A stretch of 64,000 nt of DNA, taken from Aliarcobacter sp. (GTDB taxonomy: Bacteria > Campylobacterota > Campylobacteria > Campylobacterales > Arcobacteraceae). Within the stretch, counting starts at the first letter, position 1, and every line of letters starts with the position of its first letter. Below the pieces are notes generated by a model, which saw only the letters and a list, made by a program, of their open reading frames with translations, was not told the origin of the DNA and searched no databases. This document shows positions 21,915 through 31,218 of this stretch, piece by piece. The position numbers and the translations under genes are program-made. Location: the NCBI GenBank assembly GCA_028688995.1, contig JAQTXB010000010.1:29948-93947 (forward strand), written 5' to 3'.

Positions 21915-22304
21915 ATGGCAGCAGGACAAGAAACAGTATTAGATGATTATGCATTTTTAGTTAGTGAAACGGATGCTAAAGGAACAATTTTATTTGCAAA
22001 TGATGATTTTTGTAAAATTGCAGAGTACACACTTGAAGAGTTAATGGGAAAACCACATAATATGGTAAGACATAAAGATATGCCAAAAGCAGCATTTAAA
22101 TCATTATGGGACACTGTTCAAAAAGGTGAAATTTGGACTGGTTATGTTAAAAATGCTACAAAAAGTGGTGGATTTTATTGGGTTTTTGCAACTGTTTATC
22201 CATTTGAGTCATGTGATGGTTCAAAAGGTTATTTATCATGCAGAAGAAAAGCCTCAGTTGAAGAGATAAATTCTACAATTCAACTTTATAAAACAATGAA
22301 TTAA
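21915..22304 (+). CDS. CetB/Aer-like stand-alone PAS protein, second copy
   Basis: FANDDFCKIAEYTLEELMGKPHNMVRHKDMPKAAFKSLWDTVQKGEIWTGYVKNATKSGGFYWVFATVYPFESCDG. Confidence 0.88.
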   Translation: MAAGQETVLDDYAFLVSETDAKGTILFANDDFCKIAEYTLEELMGKPHNMVRHKDMPKAAFKSLWDTVQKGEIWTGYVKNATKSGGFYWVFATVYPFESCDGSKGYLSCRRKASVEEINSTIQLYKTMN

Positions 22305-22525
22305 CTTCATTAATTAAGTCTACAAAAAAGCAAAAAATAAATTATAATTATTTTTGCTCTTTTGTTATAAACCAAAAAAACAAATATATCTCCTATTTTT
22401 TAATAACTTTTATAAACTTACAAAGGTTTATAAAAGAATTCCTAAAAATAGATAATTTTATAATGTTATTTATATCTTTAAACAAATAATAATAACAATT
22501 TGATAAAAAAACAACTTAATTTTTC

Positions 22526-22577
22526 CTCAGATTACTCACATTTGATTACAAAATCCCTCACATTTGAATGTTACAAT
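22526..22577 (+). promoter_or_regulatory. Triplicated-repeat operator and promoter, copy C
   Basis: CTCAGATTA (22526) CTCACATTTGA (22535) N11 CTCACATTTGA (22557), then -10-like TACAAT at 22572. Confidence 0.72.
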
Positions 22578-22627
22578 ACTTAAAATGGCTTAAATGGTAG
22601 GAAAGTTTTGTCATTGGAGGTTAGAAA

Positions 22628-24664
22628 ATGTCTAATGAAATGGAAATAATTTTAGAAAATACAGGAGCGTTAATCTATATAATAGATTTAGCTAGCCATG
22701 AAATATTATATGCTAATAAAAAATGCAAAGATGAATTTGGTGATGTGATAAGTAAAACTTGCTATAAAGTTTTACAAAAAAACCAAACTTCCCCTTGTGA
22801 ATTTTGTCCTTTACAACAACAAAATATAAATCCCTTATTACTACCTATTGGAACAACTTATGATTGGGAAAACGAAAATTCAATAAATCATAAATACTAT
22901 TTATTCACAGATAGAATTATTGAATGGAGTGATAAAAGAAAAGTAAAAGTTCAAATTGGTATTGATATTACAAAACAAAAACAATTAGAAAATCAACTCT
23001 TAAAAGAAAAAAATGATTTTATTGAATCCTTTAAAATTTTAATGGATTCTACACTTGAGGGAATAGTTGTTTATGATGAAAATAAATACTGTATACAAGT
23101 AAATGCCGTTGCTCCTAAATTATTAGGTTATTCTTCTGAAGAAATGATAGGAAAACACGCTTTAGATTTTGTTGCGCCTTCTTCTATAGAGTTAGTTAAA
23201 GAAGTAATACAAAACCATAATCAAGAAGCCTATGAAGCTACTTTGATTAGAAAAGATGGTTCAACTTTTCCTGTAATATTAAAAGGTAGAGATTTAGTTT
23301 TATTAGATAGAAAAATTAGAGTTTCTGCAATAATAGATGTAAGTAATATAAAAGCTAAAGAAAAAGAGATTCTACAATTAGCCCAATATGACAATTTAAC
23401 AGCCCTACCAAATAGATTATTATTAAAAGAACTTTTATCAATTATGATAAAAAGAGTTGAACGAAATAACTATTATGGTACCCTATTTTTTGTAGATTTA
23501 GACCATTTCAAAATAATAAATGATACAAAAGGTCATAACATAGGTGATATTGTATTAATTGAAACAGCAAAAAGAATAAAAAATTCTCTAAGACAAGATG
23601 ATATTACAGCAAGACTTGGTGGAGATGAATTTGTAATTGCAATAGAAATAGATGAAAAAGATGAAAATAAAGTAATTGAGGCTATTAATTTAATAGCAAA
23701 TAAAATTCTTGAAGAGATAAAAAAACCATATTTAATTTATAACTTTGATTTTAGATTAACTGCAAGTATTGGAATAATGTTATTTAAAGATGGAAGCCAT
23801 AAAATTGATGAGCTAATGAAATTTGCGGATACAGCAATGTATAATGCAAAAGAAAAAGGAAGAAATAGATATTGTTATTTTGACCCAAAACTACAAAAAC
23901 ACCTAGAACGAAAAGCTAATCTACTAAAAAACTTACAAGAAGCTATCGATAAAAAAATGATGTTGTTGAACTATCAACCTCAAATTCTTTCAGAAAACAA
24001 TCAAAATATAATAATTGGTGTAGAAGCTTTAGTTAGATGGGATGATCCTACGGATGGTATTATTGGACCAAATTATTTTATTCCTATAGCTGAAGAAACA
24101 GGTTTGATTATTCCTTTGGGAGAATGGATTTTAAAAGAAGTAATTATTCAATTAAAAAAATGGCAAAAGGATAAAATGAAAAAAAATTGGCGTATTTCTG
24201 TAAATGTAAGTTTTAAACAGTTTGAACAAGATAATTTTGTAACTAAAATAAAATCTTTAATTGATGAATATAAAATTAATCCAAATAAATTGAGATTAGA
24301 ACTAACAGAAAATTTATTAATAAAAGACACCCCAAATATTATAAATAAAATTACTGAACTTAGCCAAATTGGGGTAACTTTATCCATAGATGATTTTGGA
24401 ACAGGTTACTCTTCTTTGGCATATCTAAAACGATTATCTATACATGAATTAAAAATAGATCAATCATTTATTCGTGATATATTAATAGACTCAAATGATT
24501 GTCTTATTGTTGAAACAATATTATCAATAGGTAAAAAATTTAACTTAGAAATTATTGCTGAAGGTGTAGAAACAAAAGAACAATATGAAAAACTCCTTTC
24601 ACTAGGATGTAAATATTTTCAAGGTTATTTGTTTGGAAGACCTGTAATTCCTAATTTTCTGTAA
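22628..24664 (+). CDS. PAS-PAS-GGDEF-EAL protein
   Basis: RLGGDEFVIAI, EALVRWDDP, DDFGTGYSSLAYLKRL, AEGVET motifs; Cys-rich first PAS. Confidence 0.93.
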   Translation: MSNEMEIILENTGALIYIIDLASHEILYANKKCKDEFGDVISKTCYKVLQKNQTSPCEFCPLQQQNINPLLLPIGTTYDWENENSINHKYYLFTDRIIEWSDKRKVKVQIGIDITKQKQLENQLLKEKNDFIESFKILMDSTLEGIVVYDENKYCIQVNAVAPKLLGYSSEEMIGKHALDFVAPSSIELVKEVIQNHNQEAYEATLIRKDGSTFPVILKGRDLVLLDRKIRVSAIIDVSNIKAKEKEILQLAQYDNLTALPNRLLLKELLSIMIKRVERNNYYGTLFFVDLDHFKIINDTKGHNIGDIVLIETAKRIKNSLRQDDITARLGGDEFVIAIEIDEKDENKVIEAINLIANKILEEIKKPYLIYNFDFRLTASIGIMLFKDGSHKIDELMKFADTAMYNAKEKGRNRYCYFDPKLQKHLERKANLLKNLQEAIDKKMMLLNYQPQILSENNQNIIIGVEALVRWDDPTDGIIGPNYFIPIAEETGLIIPLGEWILKEVIIQLKKWQKDKMKKNWRISVNVSFKQFEQDNFVTKIKSLIDEYKINPNKLRLELTENLLIKDTPNIINKITELSQIGVTLSIDDFGTGYSSLAYLKRLSIHELKIDQSFIRDILIDSNDCLIVETILSIGKKFNLEIIAEGVETKEQYEKLLSLGCKYFQGYLFGRPVIPNFL

Positions 24665-24676
24665 AAGGAGAATACT

Positions 24677-25522
24677 ATGAAAAATGAATCTTTAGAATCA
24701 AAAGTTATCTGGAAATCAGAATATAATATTCATAATTTTAAATTAGATAAAGAACATCAAAAGCTATTTAATATCGCTAGAGATGCTATGAATATTTCAA
24801 AACTAAAAGATGATGAAGAAGTTAGAATGAAATTAAAAGAGATTATTTCTAAACTTTTTAATTATGTTAAAACTCATTTCGTTGAAGAACAAATTTATAT
24901 GGAAAAAATAAATTATCCAGAAATAGAAGAACACAAATTTCTTCATAAAAATATTATAACAATGTTAACAACACTAATTCCTTCATTAAATAATTTATCA
25001 TTAAAAGAGATTGAACAATCCCTTTTTAATTTTATTGAAGAGTACTTTATAAAACATATAATAATTGAAGATAAAAAAATTGAATTATGGAAATCTTCTA
25101 TTGCATCTTTAAAAAGAAATTTTCACTGGAAAGATATTTACAACATAGGTATAGAAGAACTTGATAATGAACATAAAGAACTTTTTGAAATAGTTCAAGA
25201 GTTATTTGAAGATATAGAAATAGGTTTTAAACGTCAAAAAATAAAAGAAGTTTTAACAAATTTATATACTCATCTTAATATTCATTTTAAAAATGAAGAA
25301 AATTATATGAGAAAAATCAATTATCCACACTTTAAAAAACACAAAACATCCCATAAATATATTATGGAAAGTATAAATAATTTTGTTAAAGAGTTATTAG
25401 ATTTAGAAGAAAATATGTTTGAAAGAGAGTTTGTAAGAATATTAAACATTACTTTTGTTTATCATATTATTAATGAAGACAAAAAAATCATTATCTGGGA
25501 AAAAATAAATTTATTAAATTAA
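24677..25522 (+). CDS. Tandem two-domain bacteriohemerythrin
   Basis: Two hemerythrin ligand sets: EHQKLF/HFVEEQIYM/HKFLH/HIIIED and EHKELF/HFKNEENYM/HKTSH/HIINED. Confidence 0.92.
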   Translation: MKNESLESKVIWKSEYNIHNFKLDKEHQKLFNIARDAMNISKLKDDEEVRMKLKEIISKLFNYVKTHFVEEQIYMEKINYPEIEEHKFLHKNIITMLTTLIPSLNNLSLKEIEQSLFNFIEEYFIKHIIIEDKKIELWKSSIASLKRNFHWKDIYNIGIEELDNEHKELFEIVQELFEDIEIGFKRQKIKEVLTNLYTHLNIHFKNEENYMRKINYPHFKKHKTSHKYIMESINNFVKELLDLEENMFEREFVRILNITFVYHIINEDKKIIIWEKINLLN

Positions 25523-25747
25523 TTTTATTCCAAATAAATAGGATACTTTTATGAAATCAATTCTATAACTAGAGAATTTTTTAAACCTAATTCCATCAAA
25601 CATTAAATTAACAATTTGATTATATTATTATACAAATGGTCATAAAAATTAAACAATTTATAATAATTTTTTTACACTTACAAACAGTCTTCTCCTACTA
25701 ATTTTCTGAATGTAATTCAAATGTTTAATAAGATTTGACCATTTTGT

Positions 25748-26614
25748 TTAATACAAATTTTTATTTACAAAATAGCAATTATCTAAAAATGAACTATCCA
25801 AAATATATAAAATCAAAATAATCATCAATACAAAAATTGTGATTCCTAAAATATAACCATTTTGTGAGAAACTTTTAAAAATATTTCTATCTTTAAACTT
25901 TTTTGTAATCAAAGATAGTTTGTTAAATTTGACCATTACATTTTCACAAGCAACTTCACAAAGTCCACACTGAATACATCTTATATCAAAACCTGCTTTT
26001 ATATCAAGGTCATCAATAGGACAGATTTTTACACATTTTTCACAACTTATACAACTCTTTTTATCAAAAAACTCAAAAGTTTGTTTTTTCTCTTGTGGCA
26101 AAATTGCACTCACAAAAAAATAAGGGCATAAAATAGAACAATACCACGCTCGAAATACTAAAAATATACTTGTAAATCCTGTTGTTAAAATTCCAACAAA
26201 AATTGAAGCTGTATCAAATTTTGTAAAATTTAAAAACAAATCAACAGCTGATGTAAAATATGAAATAGTTGAAAAGGCTAAAATAAAAGCAAATGACATA
26301 ATCGCAAAAAAAAGAACAAAAGGATTTTTTAGTTTCATAGCAATAATCGAAGCAAGAGAAGTTGGACAAAAATATCCACAAAAAAATCTTGATATAGTTA
26401 AATTTAATCCTACTAATAATCCAATAATTAGAGTAATTACAATATAAATCAACTGATGAGTTGAAGCTTCAAAAGCCATACATAAAAACTCAAATCTATG
26501 AAACTCAAAATTAAACATCAACAAATGAATATCATTGAAACTTAACCATGGAAATAGAATATACAAAAAAAAGGTAATCAATAAAGATGGAGCTAAAATC
26601 TGTTTTTTTGCCAT
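25748..26614 (-). CDS. NapH/CcoG-like polyferredoxin membrane protein
   Basis: TM segments, CGYFCP and CSILCP motifs, CISCEKCVKICP and CIQCGLCEVAC 4Fe-4S motifs. Confidence 0.85.
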   Translation of the reverse strand: MAKKQILAPSLLITFFLYILFPWLSFNDIHLLMFNFEFHRFEFLCMAFEASTHQLIYIVITLIIGLLVGLNLTISRFFCGYFCPTSLASIIAMKLKNPFVLFFAIMSFAFILAFSTISYFTSAVDLFLNFTKFDTASIFVGILTTGFTSIFLVFRAWYCSILCPYFFVSAILPQEKKQTFEFFDKKSCISCEKCVKICPIDDLDIKAGFDIRCIQCGLCEVACENVMVKFNKLSLITKKFKDRNIFKSFSQNGYILGITIFVLMIILILYILDSSFLDNCYFVNKNLY

Positions 26615-27066
26615 AAGTCTATCCTTTGTTCTGGTGGTAAAGTACCATTTTCATATAAATTGTTTTTAAGATTATTTATCAATCTACTAATCAAATTTTC
26701 GTTAAAAGTGTGATATTTTTTTACAATTCCACCTTTCTTATCAAAAATCAAAATATAAGGTACACTCTTTGTCACTCCAAAATTTTTAGAATCATTAAGT
26801 GAAATAGAGCTTGTTTTTAGATTAGAAGTTTGTTTTATTGAAGTTGGAATATCTTCATCTACAAAAAGTAAAGTTATGAAAATCTCACTATTTTTTTCTC
26901 CTAAAGAGACTAAATAATCATTTGTCTTAATACAAACAGGACACCATGAAGTTACAAAAGCAACAATATTTATTTTATCTTTTTCTATATTTTCAAAAGA
27001 AAAAGAGGTAGCAAAAGCCACCTCTTTTAATATAAAAAATAGAAAAATTATCTTGACTATTTTCAT
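26593..27066 (-). CDS. Thioredoxin-like (TlpA-type) exported protein
   Basis: Signal peptide; VTSWCPVCIKTNDYL (WCxxC) redox motif; overlaps neighbouring gene. Confidence 0.8.
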   Translation of the reverse strand: MKIVKIIFLFFILKEVAFATSFSFENIEKDKINIVAFVTSWCPVCIKTNDYLVSLGEKNSEIFITLLFVDEDIPTSIKQTSNLKTSSISLNDSKNFGVTKSVPYILIFDKKGGIVKKYHTFNENLISRLINNLKNNLYENGTLPPEQRIDLWQKNRF

Positions 27067-28391
27067 TTATTTGTATCTTTTAAAGAAAGAATCCAATCTA
27101 CAAGTATTAAAGCTTCATCAGCTGTTACATCTTGAGCTGGCATTGGAATAACATCATATTTATTTACACTTCCGTATTGAATAGAGTGAATTAAAACATC
27201 TTTGTTTCTTTCTTTATTTGAAACTTCTAAATAAGAAGGTCCAACTAATTTAACATCTACACTATGACAAGCTAAACACCCTTTTGATTCAGCTAAAACT
27301 ACTGGATTTTTTAAATCCATTGCAGGTTTATTAGCTAATTCTTCTTTATATTTTTTATATTCTGCAATTGAAGCTGTCATAAACTCAGAAGTAGCTTGAG
27401 CTTGAAGAGCAAGTGGTTCTTCAAAAGATACAACTCTTACACCTTCTCTTGTTGTTGCCATTAAAAAAATTGAAACTACCACTAGAGCTATTGCTCTTAA
27501 AGCTGTTTGAGAAGTTACTACCTCATCATTAAATTTATTTAATACATATAAAAATGCAATAATTAAAAATATTGAAGATATAAATGGTAAATAAATAAAT
27601 CCTGTATGCATTAAAGCTTCACTAATTCTTGCTGTAAATACAAATGGTAATAAAGGCATTACAACTATATTTAAAGGAGTTGCAAGTAAAAACCATTTTT
27701 TACCTTGGCTAATTGCAATTTTTCCTACTTCAATCTCACCTTTTTTTACCCATCTAGCACCTATAAATATCATAACAACACCTGTTGCCATAAATGCTGT
27801 TAAAAAGAAATTTAAAAGTCTAAATCCAGTAACAGGAGTAAACATAATGTCCCAAATATTATTTATAGTTGCAAATAATTCTGGTTGCATATAAAGATTT
27901 GTCATTGACATAAATACAAAAGGTAAAGTAAAAAATGCCAATACAGCTGATAATCCAATTGCTATATGAAAACCTTTATGATTTTGTAAAGCATGCCATG
28001 AAAATTTATAAGCATAAGAAAGTAAAAAGGCAATGATATTTCCATAAATAATATGTAAAATATGTGGACTAACTTTCAAAATTGCAGTATAAAAAAATCC
28101 TGTAAAAAGTACAGAAATTACAAGTAAAGGAGCAACTCCCCATAAAGCACCCATATTTTCTGATACTGTTGTATAGTTTGTCATTCTATATGCAAACTTA
28201 TCATAATTTGAATCTTTTTTAAATACACCCATAATATTATAAATAACAGAAGCAGTTGAAGCACCAATTAACATATAAATAAAACAGATATGAACAACAA
28301 AAACTATAATTCCCAAAATACTAAAAAACTCTAAAGGAAGTCCTAAAGTTGGTGTAATTAATGGAATATCAAATGGTAATTTCCAATTCAT
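27063..28391 (-). CDS. Multi-TM membrane protein with C-terminal cytochrome c domain (partner of CydA-like subunit)
   Basis: About 8-9 hydrophobic segments; C-terminal GCLACHSVDVKLVGP...DVIPMPAQ (CxxCH and distal Met). Confidence 0.8.
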   Translation of the reverse strand: MNWKLPFDIPLITPTLGLPLEFFSILGIIVFVVHICFIYMLIGASTASVIYNIMGVFKKDSNYDKFAYRMTNYTTVSENMGALWGVAPLLVISVLFTGFFYTAILKVSPHILHIIYGNIIAFLLSYAYKFSWHALQNHKGFHIAIGLSAVLAFFTLPFVFMSMTNLYMQPELFATINNIWDIMFTPVTGFRLLNFFLTAFMATGVVMIFIGARWVKKGEIEVGKIAISQGKKWFLLATPLNIVVMPLLPFVFTARISEALMHTGFIYLPFISSIFLIIAFLYVLNKFNDEVVTSQTALRAIALVVVSIFLMATTREGVRVVSFEEPLALQAQATSEFMTASIAEYKKYKEELANKPAMDLKNPVVLAESKGCLACHSVDVKLVGPSYLEVSNKERNKDVLIHSIQYGSVNKYDVIPMPAQDVTADEALILVDWILSLKDTNK

Positions 28392-29788
28392 TTTATAACT
28401 CCTTTAGTATTTAAAGATTTAATATAAGCTGCAAGTGCATCTTTTTCAGCTTCAGTTCCAACAAATGGAGGCATATATGGAGTTCCACCACCAGGAAGAT
28501 TATTTAATCTATTTCTAATAGCATCATGTGACCAACCTGTTGTTAAGAATTTAAGTCCATTAATTCCATTTTGGGTATGACAAATACGACACTCTATTTG
28601 GAAAATAGACTTCCCTACTTCTAAAATATTTGATTTGTCTTCATTTACTCGTTTTTTCTTTTCATCTAAAAAAACAGCATGTTCTAAAATACCAACTTTA
28701 TTCAAGTATGGAACATCTGTAACTCTAATTCCATTTGAATACATATAGTTATAAATTAAAAAAGGTTTTCGTATAAACTCTCTTACTCTTTCTTCATATC
28801 CCCAAAGAACTAAAAATCCTGCAACCATTAAACTAGCTGCTAAGTAAGGCATTCTTTTTGGAGAAAAATAAGCAATAATTGTTGTGATAATAATACTTCC
28901 ACCAATACCTATAGCAATTAGATACATTAAATCAAATCTATCTTCAAATGCTCTTGTCATAACTGCTGTTGGTATCATGGCAAGTGCTGCTGCTGGAATT
29001 TCTGTGTAATACCAATAACCAAAAATTGCACTAATTGGAACAGTTATCAGCATAATTCCTGCTAAAAATTTTACTAATCTTGCTTTTGCTTCCTTGTCTT
29101 CTTCATTTTTTGAAAAAGTTGCGATGATCCAAGTCCACATTATTGCAAGAGCTGCTGCAAAGGCAATTGATGTAAATGTTCTAAAGGCAAGTGAAGGCCA
29201 CCAAGTTGGATTAAATAAGGCATTGTTATAGTTTACATTTCCAGGATAAACTTCAGGGTCAACCCAAGGTTGTCCATCAAAATTTGGAGTAAGCATAAAT
29301 GCTAAAATAGCTGTAATAATAACCATAGTTAACCATGAAGAAATAGCATAATAAACACCAATTCTTATAGTCTTAGCTCTGCCTTGTGCAGTTTCTTGAT
29401 TTTTTTTCCAACTCATAAATAGTAAAAGTAAAAGTACAACTTCAAAGTTAAATACAATCCACTCTATAAACCATTTCCAGAAAAATACTCTAATAAGCCC
29501 ACCTATTGCATTTGGACTTAAAATATTGGCATGAATCCACATACCAACACCTGTTAATGCTCCAACTGATGTAGATACAATAAAGAAAACCATAACAACT
29601 TTAAATGTTAAGTTATATGCTGCCATATCGTTTTTCTTATTTGCCCACCAAGCCATTGCAGCTAATACAATTGATCCACCAACTGCTCCTCCATGAGATA
29701 CAAAAACATGAATAATTGCGTTTATAGCCATTAGCATTCTTTGACCTATAAAAGGCATCTCAAAAATGGGGTAATCAAACATACCCAA
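28388..29788 (-). CDS. CydA-like (bd oxidase subunit I-like) membrane protein with C-terminal cytochrome c domain
   Basis: GQRMLMAINAIIHVFVSHGG..., TSVGALTGVGMW, NPTWWPSLAFRTFTSIAFA resemble CydA; C-terminal ECRICHTQNG...GTPYMPPF. Confidence 0.78.
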   Translation of the reverse strand: MGMFDYPIFEMPFIGQRMLMAINAIIHVFVSHGGAVGGSIVLAAMAWWANKKNDMAAYNLTFKVVMVFFIVSTSVGALTGVGMWIHANILSPNAIGGLIRVFFWKWFIEWIVFNFEVVLLLLLFMSWKKNQETAQGRAKTIRIGVYYAISSWLTMVIITAILAFMLTPNFDGQPWVDPEVYPGNVNYNNALFNPTWWPSLAFRTFTSIAFAAALAIMWTWIIATFSKNEEDKEAKARLVKFLAGIMLITVPISAIFGYWYYTEIPAAALAMIPTAVMTRAFEDRFDLMYLIAIGIGGSIIITTIIAYFSPKRMPYLAASLMVAGFLVLWGYEERVREFIRKPFLIYNYMYSNGIRVTDVPYLNKVGILEHAVFLDEKKKRVNEDKSNILEVGKSIFQIECRICHTQNGINGLKFLTTGWSHDAIRNRLNNLPGGGTPYMPPFVGTEAEKDALAAYIKSLNTKGVIK

Positions 29789-29890
29789 ATCCTCCCTATA
29801 TTTTTATTTGCTTGTGCAGCTGCTATTTTAATGCTACTTTGTTAATTGTTCGTTTGTAATTTTTTATTATTTTAAGAAGGATAAAGAAGT

Positions 29891-30568
29891 TTATTTGATA
29901 TTTATTTTATAGCCATTTACTCGGCTTGAACTTATAATATCGTTACCTAAAAGTTGTCTAATCTTATGAATATGAAAACGAATTACTCCCATTTTAGAGT
30001 TGCTATTTGCAGGATATGCTCCTTTTTCTAAACTTTGTGTGGAAACATAATATCCTCTAAATTTTAATAAATAATCAAGTATTAATAAAGCTTTATCACC
30101 TAAAATTATTTCATCTTTATTTTGTAATACTTTTTTATTAAAAATTTCATATTTAGTATTTTCTTTTAAAACTATAGAATCTGTATATACTTTATATTGT
30201 CTTCGAATCAGAGCTTTTATTCTTAATACAATTTCATCTTCATCTATATTTCTAATTACACACTCATCACAACCTGATAAAAAAGAGGGTTTGATTATAT
30301 TTGGAATTGAAGCAATTACCATTTTCATTGTAATATCTTTATAATCATTTAAAAGTTGAATTAGTTGAAACCTTGGGAGTGATTTTTCATTAATATTTAT
30401 CAAATACAAATCATACAAATTATTATAAATACACTCCAAAAATTCACTGTTATTACAGCAAATATCCACATAAAAATCATTGTTTTTTAAAATTTCAATA
30501 ATTTGAGAGATTGAACTATCATTACTTTCTAAAACTAAAATTTTTACGGCTTTCAATGTTTTCTCCAA
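29891..30568 (-). CDS. OmpR-like winged-helix regulator with degenerate receiver
   Basis: C-terminal winged helix GVIRFHIHKIRQLLGNDIISSSRVNGYKI; receiver-like N-terminus with DLYLININ where LLD is expected. Confidence 0.8.
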   Translation of the reverse strand: MEKTLKAVKILVLESNDSSISQIIEILKNNDFYVDICCNNSEFLECIYNNLYDLYLININEKSLPRFQLIQLLNDYKDITMKMVIASIPNIIKPSFLSGCDECVIRNIDEDEIVLRIKALIRRQYKVYTDSIVLKENTKYEIFNKKVLQNKDEIILGDKALLILDYLLKFRGYYVSTQSLEKGAYPANSNSKMGVIRFHIHKIRQLLGNDIISSSRVNGYKINIK

Positions 30569-30656
30569 TTTTATGGTAGAAGTATTTTAGAAAAAATCTA
30601 TTAATTATCTGTTAGTTAAACAAGATATAATTCCTAAATTTAATAAAAGATTTAAA

Positions 30657-31211
30657 ATGATAAAACAAGCACAAAAAAACAATATTTCAAATATTTCAAC
30701 TCTAATTTTAGATGCAATTCATAATATTGCAAATACCCTAACAGGTGAAAATGAAAAATCAAAAATATTAGAGATTTTAGATAAATATGTAAGTATGGAT
30801 ATAAATAGATTAAGTTACAAAAATATTTGGATTTACGAAATAGAAAATCAAACGGTGGGATTAATGCTAGCTTACAATTCAAATGAGATAAAAAAATTGG
30901 ATGAGCCAATTTTAGAACATCTAAAATCTAAAAATATTTTTCGAGACTCTTTTGATAAAGAGTGTTTTGAAAATGAGTTTTATATTGATACAGTTAGTGT
31001 TAATGAAAATTTTCAAGGACAAGGAATTGCAAAAGAGTTGTTTTCTTTTATTGAAAAAAAGGCTAAAGAGTTGGGATTTGAGAAAATCTCACTTTTAGTG
31101 GATTTAGAAAACCCAAAAGCTCTTGCTTTATATGAAAAAATAGGATTTCAAAAAAATACTATTTTAGAAGTATCAAACCATCAATATCATCACATGATAA
31201 AGATGCTTTGA
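30657..31211 (+). CDS. GNAT-family N-acetyltransferase
   Basis: IDTVSVNENFQGQGIAKELFSFIEKKAKELGFEKISLLVDLENPKALALYEKIGF. Confidence 0.9.
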   Translation: MIKQAQKNNISNISTLILDAIHNIANTLTGENEKSKILEILDKYVSMDINRLSYKNIWIYEIENQTVGLMLAYNSNEIKKLDEPILEHLKSKNIFRDSFDKECFENEFYIDTVSVNENFQGQGIAKELFSFIEKKAKELGFEKISLLVDLENPKALALYEKIGFQKNTILEVSNHQYHHMIKML

Positions 31212-31218
31212 TAAAAAA

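Noticed and set aside
30652-30909. 85-aa minus-strand ORF
   Set aside because: Antisense of the GNAT gene; Leu/Phe/Tyr-rich composition without motif.
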